Assembly (NCBI RefSeq): GCF_030272615.1
Contig: NC_081410.1
Span: forward strand, 191,043,619-191,107,618
Direction: 5' to 3'
Source of the DNA: Cryptomeria japonica
Taxonomy: Eukaryota; Streptophyta; Pinopsida; Cupressales; Cupressaceae
Length of the DNA stretch: 64,000 bases
The position numbers and the translations under genes were made by a program. The notes beneath the pieces were generated by a model. That model was not told the origin of the DNA, made no database searches, and saw only the letters and a list, made by a program, of their open reading frames with translations. Shown piece after piece: positions 36,376 through 47,224 of this stretch. Every line of letters begins with the position of its first letter. Positions within the stretch are counted from its first letter, which is position 1.

Positions 36376-39300
36376 TTAATCGTTAATTTGAATATTCCTA
36401 ACAAACTTAAGTAAAAAGAGATTAAGAATTCCTAAATGATGAATATAATCATCCTCTTTGAAAGTCGTGATCTTAACACTCTGTTTCTTCAATTCTTCTC
36501 CTTGCGAAAGGTATTCGAAGATCATCTGGTTGACGGTAGGGGCCATGTCTTTGCTTTGGTCCAATCTTGACAGAGCCCAATCCTTGATGCTTATAAGCTC
36601 ATTCCGCAAATCTTCCATGGACACTGCTCCTCCTTCTTTATAAAATGAGGGCATTCCAATAGGGTTCCCATCATCCAATTCTTTAAGATCTCGCCTTAGC
36701 ATACCTTCAAACTTAGCATGATCTTCTATGTGTGAAGTCCCTTCAGCCTTCTCCTTTGGCGTCATCACATCAATACTGCTTATCACCTCATCCAATCGTG
36801 CTTTTAATCTTTCATGCTCTCTTAATGCTTTTATGGTTCCAACATACACCCTCCAGTAATGTTCGACATGTATAAGCATGGTGTTGAATCAGTGTTCAAT
36901 GATGTCGTTAACCAATTTATCCATTTTTTGCTGGATATTGTTTATCTGTTTGGTAGCCTTATCTGCTTGATACTTCCAATATAGAGCATCAGAAACATCG
37001 TCCGAGCTCTGTCCTGTAGGATACGAGGCATATTCATTCAAGGGAATCCCTGTCTCAAGTTGTAATATTTTTGTTTGCAACTTTTGATTCTCTTCTTTAG
37101 ATTTTTCATATAAGCCCTTATAAGTAATATTTTCTCTGACCAAAAACTCCGTCTGATCCATATTTAATTTGGCCACATCCAGGTTCAACTTTGCAGTGAC
37201 CCTAGGGTCAGTCTTTCCAACCTGATGAATCATGAGGTGTCCAAAAGTTTCTTCGATATCTACAATAATTGGCCTTTTTCCCTTTGGATATAATGCCCAT
37301 TGTAGGAGAGCCTTTTGATCAGGATCATACCCGGAGCCTAGGAACAATTTATCCACCTCCTGAGGCAACACCTGTTGATTCAAATCTTGTTTTTTCAAGA
37401 ATCCGTCAAAAAGAAGTGCAGAATTTATGTCCCAACCAGAGAAGATGATGACACCAGCTTCTTTTAATATTTTCCTCCCTTTCTCAGGGGTCATATCCTT
37501 CATGAGGGTATCGATTTCATCCTGTAATCTCTTCATCTGTTCTTCTTCGGGTCTTCCAGCCATGCTTTGTTTCACATGGGCCCCTTTATACTGGTACAAG
37601 AATGAAAGGAATTCCCTTGAAGAGGCGAATCCATCATCAACAACGAAATCCTCATTCTCTGTCATTCTTATGTCAACTACATCTTTAATGTTGAATTCAC
37701 CAGTGTCTACATCCACCTCTGCTTCAAAACCCGGAGGATAATCCTCTCTAGGAGAGTCAGCAGGGATACTACTAGCAGTTGATTTTGGTGACATGTGAGC
37801 CAATGGTTGACTATCCTTTTCAGTATTGATAAAATGAAGGAACTGGGGGGGCACCCTATGCATAATCTCTACTTCATGTTGAAGTAGCCTTTTGGCTATC
37901 TCCACAGGGTCTTGGAGGTTTCCAAGCAGGTCTCCATCCACCATCCCCCTTGCTCTTTTCCATTTGAAGGCTTCCCAAGTCATTTCGCTTTTTTCTCTCA
38001 AAGCCCTGGCCTCTTCCCTTTCAAGGTTCTTGATCAAGTCATCTGGCATTTTAGCCACATGTATTCCGGCCTTTAGTTTTTGTGATGCCCTGGCAGCTCT
38101 TATATATCCCTCAGGATCAAAGTTCTCTCTAGGTTCACCCAGAGTCATGCCATAATAATCTAATTTATTTTGAAGTAGATGATAGCTTTTTGAACTTTTG
38201 ACAATAAAATCGGAAAAAACCAATAACCCTGGAACAATGGACTGTTTACCAAAATCCGTAAGATGTTTGGCACTGACCGTAGATAACTGTCTCACAATCT
38301 CCAGGCTAGCCACCCTGTTTGGTACTGTAATTGGAAGCATGTATGGCTTTCCTTCATACCCAAATACCCTGATTTCTATATGATTATTGTGGCAATACCA
38401 GTCACCCCAATTGTGATCAATCTGGGACTCCGGAGAGAAGTCTTTTGGCCTAAGGAATCTCTTAATCTCAGGGGACAAAGTATAATCTCTATGTTGCCCA
38501 AAGGCCGCACTAAGGGGTTTCACAAAATATTCCTGAAAGTGCCAGTACTGGTTGTTCATGAATCTTTGATCCCATGCAGAAACCCACAACTGAACTAGTT
38601 TCTTCAAACCATTCTTATCATAAGCTCTGATGCAGAAATCTTCTGACCAGAAATTGATTTCTTGTCCACAATAAAGAATAATATGCATCAATAAAGAGTA
38701 CAATGAAAAATGGATATTCACAAGGTCTCCTTTCAACTTCTCCAAACCATGATTTAGGTCATCTGCAACATAAGTGGCATAATCAAATGACCTAGGGTCT
38801 TTTGATTGTAAATCGGCACATAGAACCATAACCCCAATATCCATGAGAGGATGAGCCTCTAAGCCTAATACTTGGGTTGCAGCATAGTATGTATATTTAA
38901 AATACGGATGGAAATGGTTGACATCGAATGGCACCTTGTCATTTTTGCTGAATGGAACAATGGACCCGCCCACTTTCGGCTGGTGAATAGGTAATCTCCA
39001 TGTTCTGTAGATGTTTTCCAAGCTAAAGAATTCTTGCGACAGTTTCTGCATATCGATTTTCTCCTCTACTTCCCAGTCTAGATCAAACACCATATCAATA
39101 GTCTGTTTGTTAATCACCACCAAGGGATTCCCTCGGTAGTCGCATATGGTTTTGGTTCTCGGATTATAGCAATCTACCAGAGCTTTCATTAGTTCAACAT
39201 CCACAAACACATTTGGGACTACCAATTTCCCTAAGTTTTTCTTCCATAGATTACTAATGGGCTCAGGAGCATCCCTTCTTTTGTAACTAAACAGGAACAA

Positions 39301-39526
39301 TTCATGTCCCCTGATTTCGGTCCATATGTCTCCCAGATGTTCAAATCTATCCTCCAATCCTTCTTCTTCACTTTTTATCTTTTTTAGACCTCACTCTAGA
39401 TGTCGAGCACTGGTCTAGCAAATCCTGAGTCAAAGCTCTACCTTCCTTTTTCTGTCTTTTGGGCTTCTCTTCAGGGTTTAGCTCTTTCCCTTTCCTACTC
39501 TTTTTAGAAGAAGAAGACGGTTCCAT
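36376..39526 (-). pseudogene. U3-embedded accessory ORF of B, copy in 5' LTR
   Basis: Open from about 39367 to a TGA at 36889-36891 (over 820 codons), then the same frame to 36376. The TGA is CGA in the other LTR, a C-to-T change at a CpG. The two stops of the left copy (26838 and 25269) are sense codons here, so the copies have different lesions and the shared ancestor was open for about 990 codons from the Leu codon at 39357 to 36376. There is no ATG at the front of the large frame; the only nearby ATG is in the overlapping basic ORF (39526-39368). Domains as in the left copy: N-terminal shared domain (about residues 45-215), central part, acidic linker, coiled coil. No protease, RT or envelope features. 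Confidence 0.8.
39368..39526 (-). CDS. Small basic ORF overlapping the front of the LTR ORF (5' LTR copy)
   Basis: Second copy of the 52-residue Ser/Lys-rich ORF, of the same length as the left copy. A 5' splice-site consensus CCAG/GTAAGT lies just upstream (39546-39551). Confidence 0.45.
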   Translation of the reverse strand: MEPSSSSKKSRKGKELNPEEKPKRQKKEGRALTQDLLDQCSTSRVRSKKDKK

Positions 39527-39694
39527 AATAAATACGGGAAATCAAACTTACCTGGAAAATTTGTCTAGCTCCTTTGATTGTCGTTCACGAATTCCAGCAA
39601 ATTCCGGCTATTCAAATGTTTAAACTTAATTGCAGATGTGACATTCTTCACTTGGGCTTTTAACTCTTTCATGGGAAGTACTGTTCAACTGAAA

Positions 39695-40265
39695 TGATCG
39701 TAAATCGAGTTTTCGATGAAACCCTTGTCTTCGGCCGGATACTTTAGCGTTTCATCGAAAGCTCACTTCCTTCGATATCACTTCATCGGTGAATAGCCTA
39801 TGTCGAAAAACCCTTTTCAAGTCTCCTCGAAATCATCTTTTCTTCGATGAACTTTCTTTCGATATGTCATTCGCAAGTTTCATTGAAATCATATTTCGAT
39901 GAGTTCTGTTCTTCGTTGAAAGTTCATGCAAGCTCTTCGAAAGTCATTTTTCTTCGACATCCCCCTCATCGATAAAACCCCTCTGTTTTTGTTCAATACA
40001 ATGCTATCGATGAGATTTGTATTTCGATGAATGCTTTTTGAATTTCTTCGGCAGTTGTTTCTCATCGAAATCACTTTTTGCCTTTTGCCTGTTGCTTTTC
40101 GATGAAACTGGAGTATCGATGAGCAGCTGCCTTCATTTATCGAAAGTGATATTCCGCCGAAGACCTTTTTACGTAGTGCTTTACATGTCATGCTTTATTT
40201 CTATGAAAGCATTCTTTCAGTGAAACTCCTTTTGAGATGCTCGATATGACATTTTGGTCGATAAC
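39695..40265 (-). promoter_or_regulatory. TCGATGA motif cluster in U3 (5' LTR copy)
   Basis: Second copy of the dense TCGATGA/TCATCGA cluster. Most sites match the left copy; a few have point changes (for example TTCGTTGAAA). Confidence 0.5.
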
Positions 40266-40322
40266 CTTTTAGTTTTCATGCCCTTAGGAGGATTTTTTTA
40301 TTTTCAAACATAGTGTTCAACA

Positions 40323-40327
40323 CAAAT
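40323..40327. repeat. Target site duplication of element B, right copy (CAAAT)
   Basis: Directly follows ...GTTCAACA and precedes the resumed LTR of element A. Confidence 0.95.
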
Positions 40328-41058
40328 ATCATAGAAGTTATTGAGCTTGAAAACAACACAAAAGTCAATATATTAAGCTTCAAATAAAACTATGACAAAG
40401 GCCATAGGCACAATTTGACATGTCTATCATTCACCAAATTAAATCAACATAAAGGCTTCTTTAAATGAGCCAAAGTCTAAAAACTCTCTCAAAGTCCAAC
40501 CCTTCTAAATAAGGAAAAGAAAGCATAAATAGAGCCCACGACTCCTAACTAACAACTTGCAGCGTCAACAACATCCTAGCAACCGCTTCTAACAAGAAAA
40601 CCTAGTGTGGCACACCGCGAGACACTACCCAACAAAACAATCTTCAAAGTTGTTATCTCCACCATTTCGTGGCGATCCCTGCACCTTCCCAACAAGAAAA
40701 CCATGATGAAAACTGCATCCTAGTTCATGAACTACTATGGAAGACACACGACAGCTTGGGGGACCTCTGAAATCGAGCACATAAAGAGAACCAAGTAGGA
40801 CAGCATGGAGACACCAAGTGTCTTTACCTTCGCATGATGGATGGTGGGGTTGAGAAGCGTACCATACTATAAAAACCAAGCCATGCGACAGCTACATGTT
40901 CTCTCAACTTTGAATGAAAAAAGTGAGCACCTAGAGGCAATGTTGAGACGCCACCTGGCTCACATGTTGGCGAAGAGGAAAATGACCGAAGATAAAAAAA
41001 GAAACACTGCCACTTGATCAAAATGCTGCCTACGAGCGATCTCAAAATAATGTTAACA
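40328..41058 (-). mobile_element. 5' LTR of element A, outer part
   Basis: Continues the match to 11750-12486 from ATCATAGAAG to ...GTTAACA. It is followed by GTCTA (41059-41063), the right target duplication of A, and then by the resumed pol of element C. Confidence 0.92.
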
Positions 41059-42046
41059 GTCTACATTCCTCTTTGATATAAATTCGATGTGTACAAAGCT
41101 TATGATCAATACCCTTCATATCTCTATAGTCCCATGCAAAAGATTGCTTATTACATTTAAGTAGGTCAACCAAGGTTGTCTTTTGGGCTTCTATAAGTTG
41201 ATTATTAATATTCAAATACTTATCCAGAGCAACTTCTACCTTGACGGTAAGATCTATCTGAGTCGCTTCGGAGAGGTAAGAAGTGTGGACTTCCTGCAGT
41301 AACAAAGTATGCAATATGTCTGTGGCTGCATGAAGTTCCAATTCCATGACACATGATGTTAGCTCCTATGATTGTTGCTCCAAGCCATATTGACTTTCCA
41401 TAATATTAGAAAGCACACAATTTTCATCTTGAATTTGTATAAATGATTCTCTATTAATCATCATGAGATGACGAATAGAGTTGACCTCTTCTTCTAATTC
41501 TTCTCCCACGTTAGGCCGAACAACTTTCTCTTGATCAAGATGAGGTTTCCCAGGTGAAGTCAGAGCAAGAGTTTTAGTAGAATTCCCATCAGAAATAGTC
41601 ATGTCACCTGACCGACACCCAATGTATGCATCAACTGTAGCAAGCCAAGGTCTCCCTAAAATGATAGGATATCCTCCCAACGTAGCTTTAGGAGATAATA
41701 TCATGAATTCTGTTGGACATTCCCATGAATCTAGAGTAACCACAACATCTTCAATCATACCATCAGATCGGGCCGTAGAACTGTCAGCGAGCTGCAAGAC
41801 CGTAGGAGTGGGTTTGAGACCGGTTATGTTAATTTATTGCATGATATCCTTAGTCATAACATTGATGGTTGCTCCTAGATCTATTAGAGAATTATTTATA
41901 TGAGTGCCATTAATGACTATTTTTACAATAGGGCTACCAAGATCAAAGTATTTAGGTATTGTAACCTTGCCCAACATAATATCAGCCATCTGACCCATTA
42001 CATGCACTGTTTGTGGATCCTTCTTTTTCCTACCAGGTTTCTTCAA
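41059..42046 (-). pseudogene. Protease and RT N-terminus of element C
   Basis: Reading leftwards: protease region with FDLGSPIVKIVINGTHINNS then LIDLGATINVM (42046-41834). The DLGA form is usual for Athila-type proteases. Then PIILGRPWLATVDAYIGCRS (GRPWL motif, 41797-41366), then the linker to RT with QSFAWDYRDMKGIDHKLCTH. The gene is interrupted by A at 41058/11370 and resumes there as RPIRQPQRRINP. Stops between pieces. Confidence 0.75.
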
Positions 42047-42239
42047 ACATGCTTCCTTAATTGATCTACTATAGATGGGGACATCCTTAATAGCTTGGAA
42101 TAATGGAATCTTAACACATGTTTCAACTGATCAATAAGATCAAAGGTTGCATCCTCATGTTGTTTAATCTCCTTGGTTTGCAGCCTTTGAGGGAATGGAG
42201 GCATTTTATTAGCCGGAGGTGAACTGATAGGCTGCTGAA

Positions 42240-43293
42240 CCTAAGGAGCTTTGGTTGTTGAACTCAATACTTCCTTTTCTTGTGGCATTTTAGTTATAAC
42301 TAGAGGATATGGGTTAGGCAAGGTTTTCTCAGATCTAAGATGAATGCCACTTATATTGAGAGAATATGCAAGATACTGATTAGGATCAATAGAATATACT
42401 TGTTGTTGTCGTTGTTGTTGGGGCTTGCTATTAGGATTTGGCACGTGTTGTGCTAACAACTGGGTAGGTTTAGATGGAGTAGCATTAGGAGCAGGGGGTG
42501 ACATTATAGCAGGTTGTTGAGGCTACTGGTATTTAGAAGATTCATTTGACCACTACTGGCCTCCTCTCCATTGAGGAGTGGGTTGCCAAATCCCTTGTGA
42601 TGGCTGCCATGGTCCTTGAGATTGAGACCAATTTCCCTGTGGCTGCTGCCATTGTGGAGATGGATTTAAAAATTTGGCCATGAACTTTGAGGATTATACC
42701 AATTTTGAGGTGGAAAGTTCCCAAAATTTTGAACATATGGAGGTTGCCACTGACTATTTGTGCATAAGAATTCCCATTATAACCAACAAAAGAAAATGGA
42801 TCAGGAGGCATACCTTGTCTTGGAACCCATGGCCTTCTTTAGACAACATAGAAGAGTTGTTCATCATTGCCATAAACTCAAGAACATCAAGATTTGCAAC
42901 CAATTTACATCTATAGTCCTTCTTCTTCTGCCTACAGTATGGACAGAATTCTAAGCATTGCTTCAGCTTCCTCGTGCTTCTTCTTGGCTTGAAGTGTGTC
43001 CAACTGAGTGGCCATATTATTTATGATATCCTCCTTAAAATCATTCAGAAGATGGCTTAATTCTATTCGGGAAACTTCACTGCTTGATGTTGATGAAGAC
43101 ATTCCAAGCTTATAACACCTATTATTCTTAGTAGTGGCCCTGGAATACTTTTGACAAATTTGACTGATGTCATTCCATGATGATTGAGTTATATATCCAC
43201 CCCCATAGGTCTAGGGAATTTGTACATTCTTCACTGATTCCTCTCAAAAATATCAGCTTGAGAGATTCTTCATTTAGAGTACTGTGTTTAGAC
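42240..43293 (-). pseudogene. Gag C-terminal part of element C
   Basis: Resumes exactly at the left target duplication of the solo LTR: STLNEESLKLIFLRGISEEC (43290-43220), continuing the gag core. Further on are a Ser-rich segment, a helical DIINNMATQLDTLQAKKKHE, a Cys-rich FCPYCRQKKKDYRC (about 42955-42905), a Gln/Pro-rich zone and ISGIHLRSEKTLPNP (42340 region), the 'LRSGK'-type motif found before protease in Athila-like elements. Degenerate. Confidence 0.65.
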
Positions 43294-44512
43294 TGTTAGA
43301 TAGTTCAAATAATCTGAAGACAACTGAGGGGGGAGGGGGGTGAATCAGTTGTCACCAGATTACTAGAAGCTTAATCAATTTAAACTTTAATACCAAAACC
43401 TAAAAGATCAATACTTGATTTCATAAACCAAATACCAAAAAAGCAGATACACCAATTAAACATAAACAATAATTAGAGAATAAATACCATCCACATGACA
43501 CCAAGATTTATACGTGAAAAACTCGGTAAAGGGAAAAACCATGGTGGGAAGCCTACCCACAGTCAGATAATACTTCTGCAACAAGTATGTGAATTACAAT
43601 TAAGGGGCCTACACTTGCAGGAAGGCCAACAACTTAGAGCGCACTGCTCATCACAAAAGGAGTCTCATTGACTACATAGAAATCCAGACTACAATCTGGA
43701 AGAATGAATGAACTGCAAAGATAGCATCTCCTATACCTGGGTATAGTTCAGGTTAAGCTCAATGCTGGAGGACTAAATCCTCTTACATAAACCCAACTCA
43801 ATCACCAATGATCGACCAAATCCTCTGCCTGAATGATTATTACATTATTCGCTCATTACATCCATATCCCATTTCCATGATGATATACAATGAGATATTA
43901 CATCATATATATACAAGCCCTCGACCATAAACAATAAGGTTGACCACCAAACAATGAACCAATTAAATAATTACAAAAAATGTTGGCATAAGACCAAACA
44001 AATAATAACCAACCCATACGACATCCCAGAAACACATTGAGAGGTCCAATCCACACGTTACATTAAGTCGGTCCATAACCTAGATACAACGGGACCCAAT
44101 ATAGGTCCACACACACTAAAGCAATGATATCAATCAACCAAGTCTCGAACATGATCACCATCAGCATCCTAAATCTCCACTAGAGCCGCACCAACACTAC
44201 TTATGCATATCATCAAAGATATTCATCAAAGCTCTGTCGGTGAAACCCTCACCGGAACCACAAACCAAGCTTTCTAGCAAACAAGATAGCATCCGATCAC
44301 CAGAACAAAACCAACTGACTGAACATGAATAAGAAAATTTCATAACCCAATCATACTGGAGCATACCAGATCATACCAGATCTAATTGAACTAGAAACCA
44401 AACAACTTACCCAGACCAAAAGGATACTGGTAAAGCATCCAAAATAGCTAGTGTTGACATCAATGACAAAACATCAATGCAACACATAATGAATTCCTAC
44501 AAATGGCCAACA
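43294..44512 (-). mobile_element. Solo LTR (copia type) inserted in gag of element C
   Basis: Plus-strand ends are TGTTAG...GGCCAACA, 1,219 bp, with target duplication TAGAC at 43289-43293 and 44513-44517. The interrupted gag reads through when it is removed. Related to E's LTR: TGTTGGCCATTTG start, GTTTTGTCATTGATG, the 'ggccttcctgca' and 'aggcccct' blocks, GATTCACCCCCC...CTCAGT. No internal region remains, so it formed by LTR-LTR recombination. Confidence 0.92.
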
Positions 44513-45010
44513 TAGACTTCGTAACACAAAATAGAAATCTCTCAAGATAGTCTTGTAGACTCTCATCCTCCTTCTGTGTCATTTTGAAGATATCATCTCC
44601 ATGGAGGTTAGTTCCCCTACAATAATCTTTATATTTATCAAGAAACAATTGTTTCATTTCATTGCATGTATTGATTGAGCTATTCCCTAAACTCATAAAC
44701 CATCTCAAGACAAAATCTTTCAAAGTAGTAGGGAATATTTTAAGTCCATGGGCATCTATAGTGTAATCATAGCTCCTACAGGGGGCATCAAATTCAAACA
44801 AGAAAGTAAATGGGTATTCCGTGACTAGCCCATAAAATTTAGGCAAAGAGGAAGTTGGGATGTTATTAAGGTTAGCATTATCATGCAAATCAGAAATGGG
44901 AAATTCAAATGTTGGGTTAATAAGTGGATTGCCGCCACCTAGAGGTGTGGGATTACCTCCACCCCCTGGTGGATAATCTCCACCTCCTCGTCCCATCGTT
45001 GGGTGACAAT
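44513..45010 (-). pseudogene. Gag N-terminal part of element C
   Basis: Gly/Pro-rich front, then PTFEFPISDLHDNANLNNIP, KFYGLVTEYPFTFLFEFDAP, CRSYDYT, LKDFVLRWFMSLGNSSINTC, MKQLFLDKYKDYCRG and QKEDESLQDYLERFLF of a Ty3 gag core. It breaks at 44512 where the solo LTR entered. No upstream LTR or primer site is seen; D-type gag-pro sequence begins directly to the right. Confidence 0.75.
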
Positions 45011-45025
45011 GTTTCTTATCAAAGC

Positions 45026-47224
45026 TCAAAATTGTGAAGTATTGATGTTGTCAGGGACACATGACTCAAGCAAAGTTTTCTCAAGGATCTCTTTATGGAT
45101 GGCTGATGATTTTAGAAGTTTAAGGATAGAAATTTTTGTAGGAGTTTTTCTGATGTGGTCAAGGATATTGTAGCATGACATGGATGGAGCATTAGAGGAT
45201 GAGGGTGGAGGAGGAGGATGATCCCCTTGGATAGTGACTCTCTCATTAAGTGGTAACATTGTAGTTAATGGGGGTAGTAGATTCTACTTGAAGGATGAAT
45301 CTCCCCCTTCAGGGTGTGGTAGAGTTATCTACTCCTTGGATGGTGATGATATTTACATGATCATAAATTGATTCTATACAACCAACAAGGGAGTCAAAGG
45401 ATGATATGATATTTATGTAATCATAAGGAACGGTATGGGATGATGAATATTTTCCCTTATCGTGCTTTGGAAGGGGGTCTTGATAAATTTTGAGCTTTTT
45501 GCTAGTTGTGTTTGTCTTATCCCTTTGCTACTTAAACTTCTCCTCTATCAATAAGGTCTTGAATATAGTTTTTCAATTTCATGCATTTCTTAGTGTCATG
45601 ACCTTTAATGTGGTGATATTCACAATATTTGTTGCCATTGTATCATGTGGGCTTAGGTTTATTCTAATCATAAGTCTGTGTAATAGGATATTGCATCATA
45701 TTGTCCTTATAAAGTAATTGAAAAACAACATCAATAGGTTGAGTGAGAGGTGTGTACTCACGCTTGGCTTGATTACTTGGTTGAGAGGGTGGTTTGCGAT
45801 TGATGGAAATGGTGGTGTCGAATTTGGTTTTCTTTTGGTGAGATGGAGGATTGCAAGGTGGATTTGGTTTTGATGGTGGATTGGAAGGTATTTGAATGGT
45901 TTGCACATGTTTTATGTTAGTCACATCATTATTCACTATAATTTTATTTTTAGCCCAAAACTTAGGCTTATCATTAGAAGAAGAACCATGAGATTCCTTT
46001 TGGTAGTGTTTGATAAAACCTTGTTCAATTAATGCACGTTCTAAGGACAAGCCTTTCTTAGTGAGTTCCTCATAATATTTAAGATATTGGACACATAAAC
46101 AAAAGTACATCTTAGGCACAAGATTGTGAATAAACATTTCTACTTCATGTGCTTCAGGGATGTCCCAAGGAAATTGCTTGACAAGATGATGCCATCATTG
46201 CAAGAAATTGGCAAAATGTTTCCCATTCCTTTGTTTTTGTATTGCATGGATCCATCATGGAGGAGTCATTTTCAATGTTATACCTATATTGAGCCACAAA
46301 ATTCTTAGCCAAATTGGGGAATGAGGTGATGGATCCATGTGGCAAATTAGAGAACCATGTGAGGGCAGGACCTCCCAAGCTTTTAGGGAATAGTATCCTT
46401 AGATAGACATCATTATAAGAGACCTTTTGGTAAGCTATGAAGAATTATTTGATATATTCCATAGGGTCTACATTTCCTTTTGTATTTATCAAATTTCAGA
46501 ATCTCAAAGCCAAGAAGATGAGGAGCCAAGAAGATCAATTTGTGAAAGGAATATGGACATATAGCTTCAAATGTATAAAATTTCTTTTGATGTCCATCCT
46601 TCATATTTTTGAGTAAGTGTTTCATGTCTTGAATCTCTTTCGCCAAGTCACTAAGTTGGGGGTTGTTTGATTATTGGTGATGGAGGGGACAATATTGATA
46701 TTCTGATGTGGGAATGTGATTATTAGAAGTGGGTGGGATACTAGAACTAATGTATTGATATGCAGATGTAGTGAGGGGATGTTGGGAAGCTTGCATGTAA
46801 TTTGGAGGAGGTTGGATTACATGTATGAAGTTGGCCATGTTATTTAAGGATGCGAAAGTGGAAGGTGGAGTAATAGTTGGACCGATAGAAGAGGATGAAA
46901 TAGGATTGTGCGATGATGGATTCAAAATGACATCAAGAATAGGTGAAGCATTTTTTGCAAAATCCCCATTTGGTGGAGTGGTGAGAATGGATGTGTCAAA
47001 ATTTGAAGGAAGCCTAGCCCCATGTCAAACAAGGTCCAACATAAAGGCACTTGGATTAACCTTAATCATCTTTGCTATCATCTCTTGATTATATGCATCA
47101 TTCAAGAAAGAGAATAATCATGGGGATACATCTGGCTGGTCAACTAAAAACCCTTCTTCTTGTTGGGAGGCATGTGTCCCATAATGAGTGTCGGATTAGG
47201 GACATCACTAGTATGTGAATCCAT
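45026..47224 (-). pseudogene. Gag and start of protease region of a second Ty3 element (D)
   Basis: Starts at ATG 47224 (MDSHTSDVPNPTLIMGHMPP). Gag core at 46378-46154 (MGGPALTWFSNLPHGSITSF, NLAKNFVAQYRYNIEN), then YYEELTKKGLSLERALIEQG and KREYTPLTQPIDVVFQLLYK (46100-45700). A zinc-knuckle-like YCEYHHIKGHDTKKC lies near 45640-45580. The gag-pro linker SCYNILDHIRKTPTKISILK (45190 region) ends at about 45026. Distinct from C's gag by sequence. Truncated on its left where C's gag begins. Confidence 0.7.

Larger units (their letters stand above)
23877..40322 (-). mobile_element. Complete LTR retrotransposon B (Tat-like Ty3/gypsy), 16.4 kb
   Basis: Complete structure: two LTRs of about 4.9 kb with TG...CA ends, a CAAAT target duplication, a primer site at 35440-35457, gag, protease, aRNH, RT, RNase H and integrase in one frame. 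The extra RNase H, long LTRs and best-fit tRNA-Arg primer site point to the Tat/Ogre group. It is nested in the 5' LTR of element A. LTRs differ little (9 mismatches in the first 330 bp), so it is the youngest complete insertion here. Stops in gag-pol make this copy probably non-autonomous now. Confidence 0.95.
35461..40322 (-). mobile_element. 5' LTR of element B (4,862 bp) carrying an ORF
   Basis: Same edges and order as the left LTR (23877-28849). It is adjacent to the primer site on its left and to target duplication CAAAT (40323-40327) on its right, so in element direction it is the 5' LTR. A 111-bp segment present in the other LTR is missing after 39605. TATA box at 35643-35651, ORF 39526-36376, motif cluster 39695-40265. 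Confidence 0.95.
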
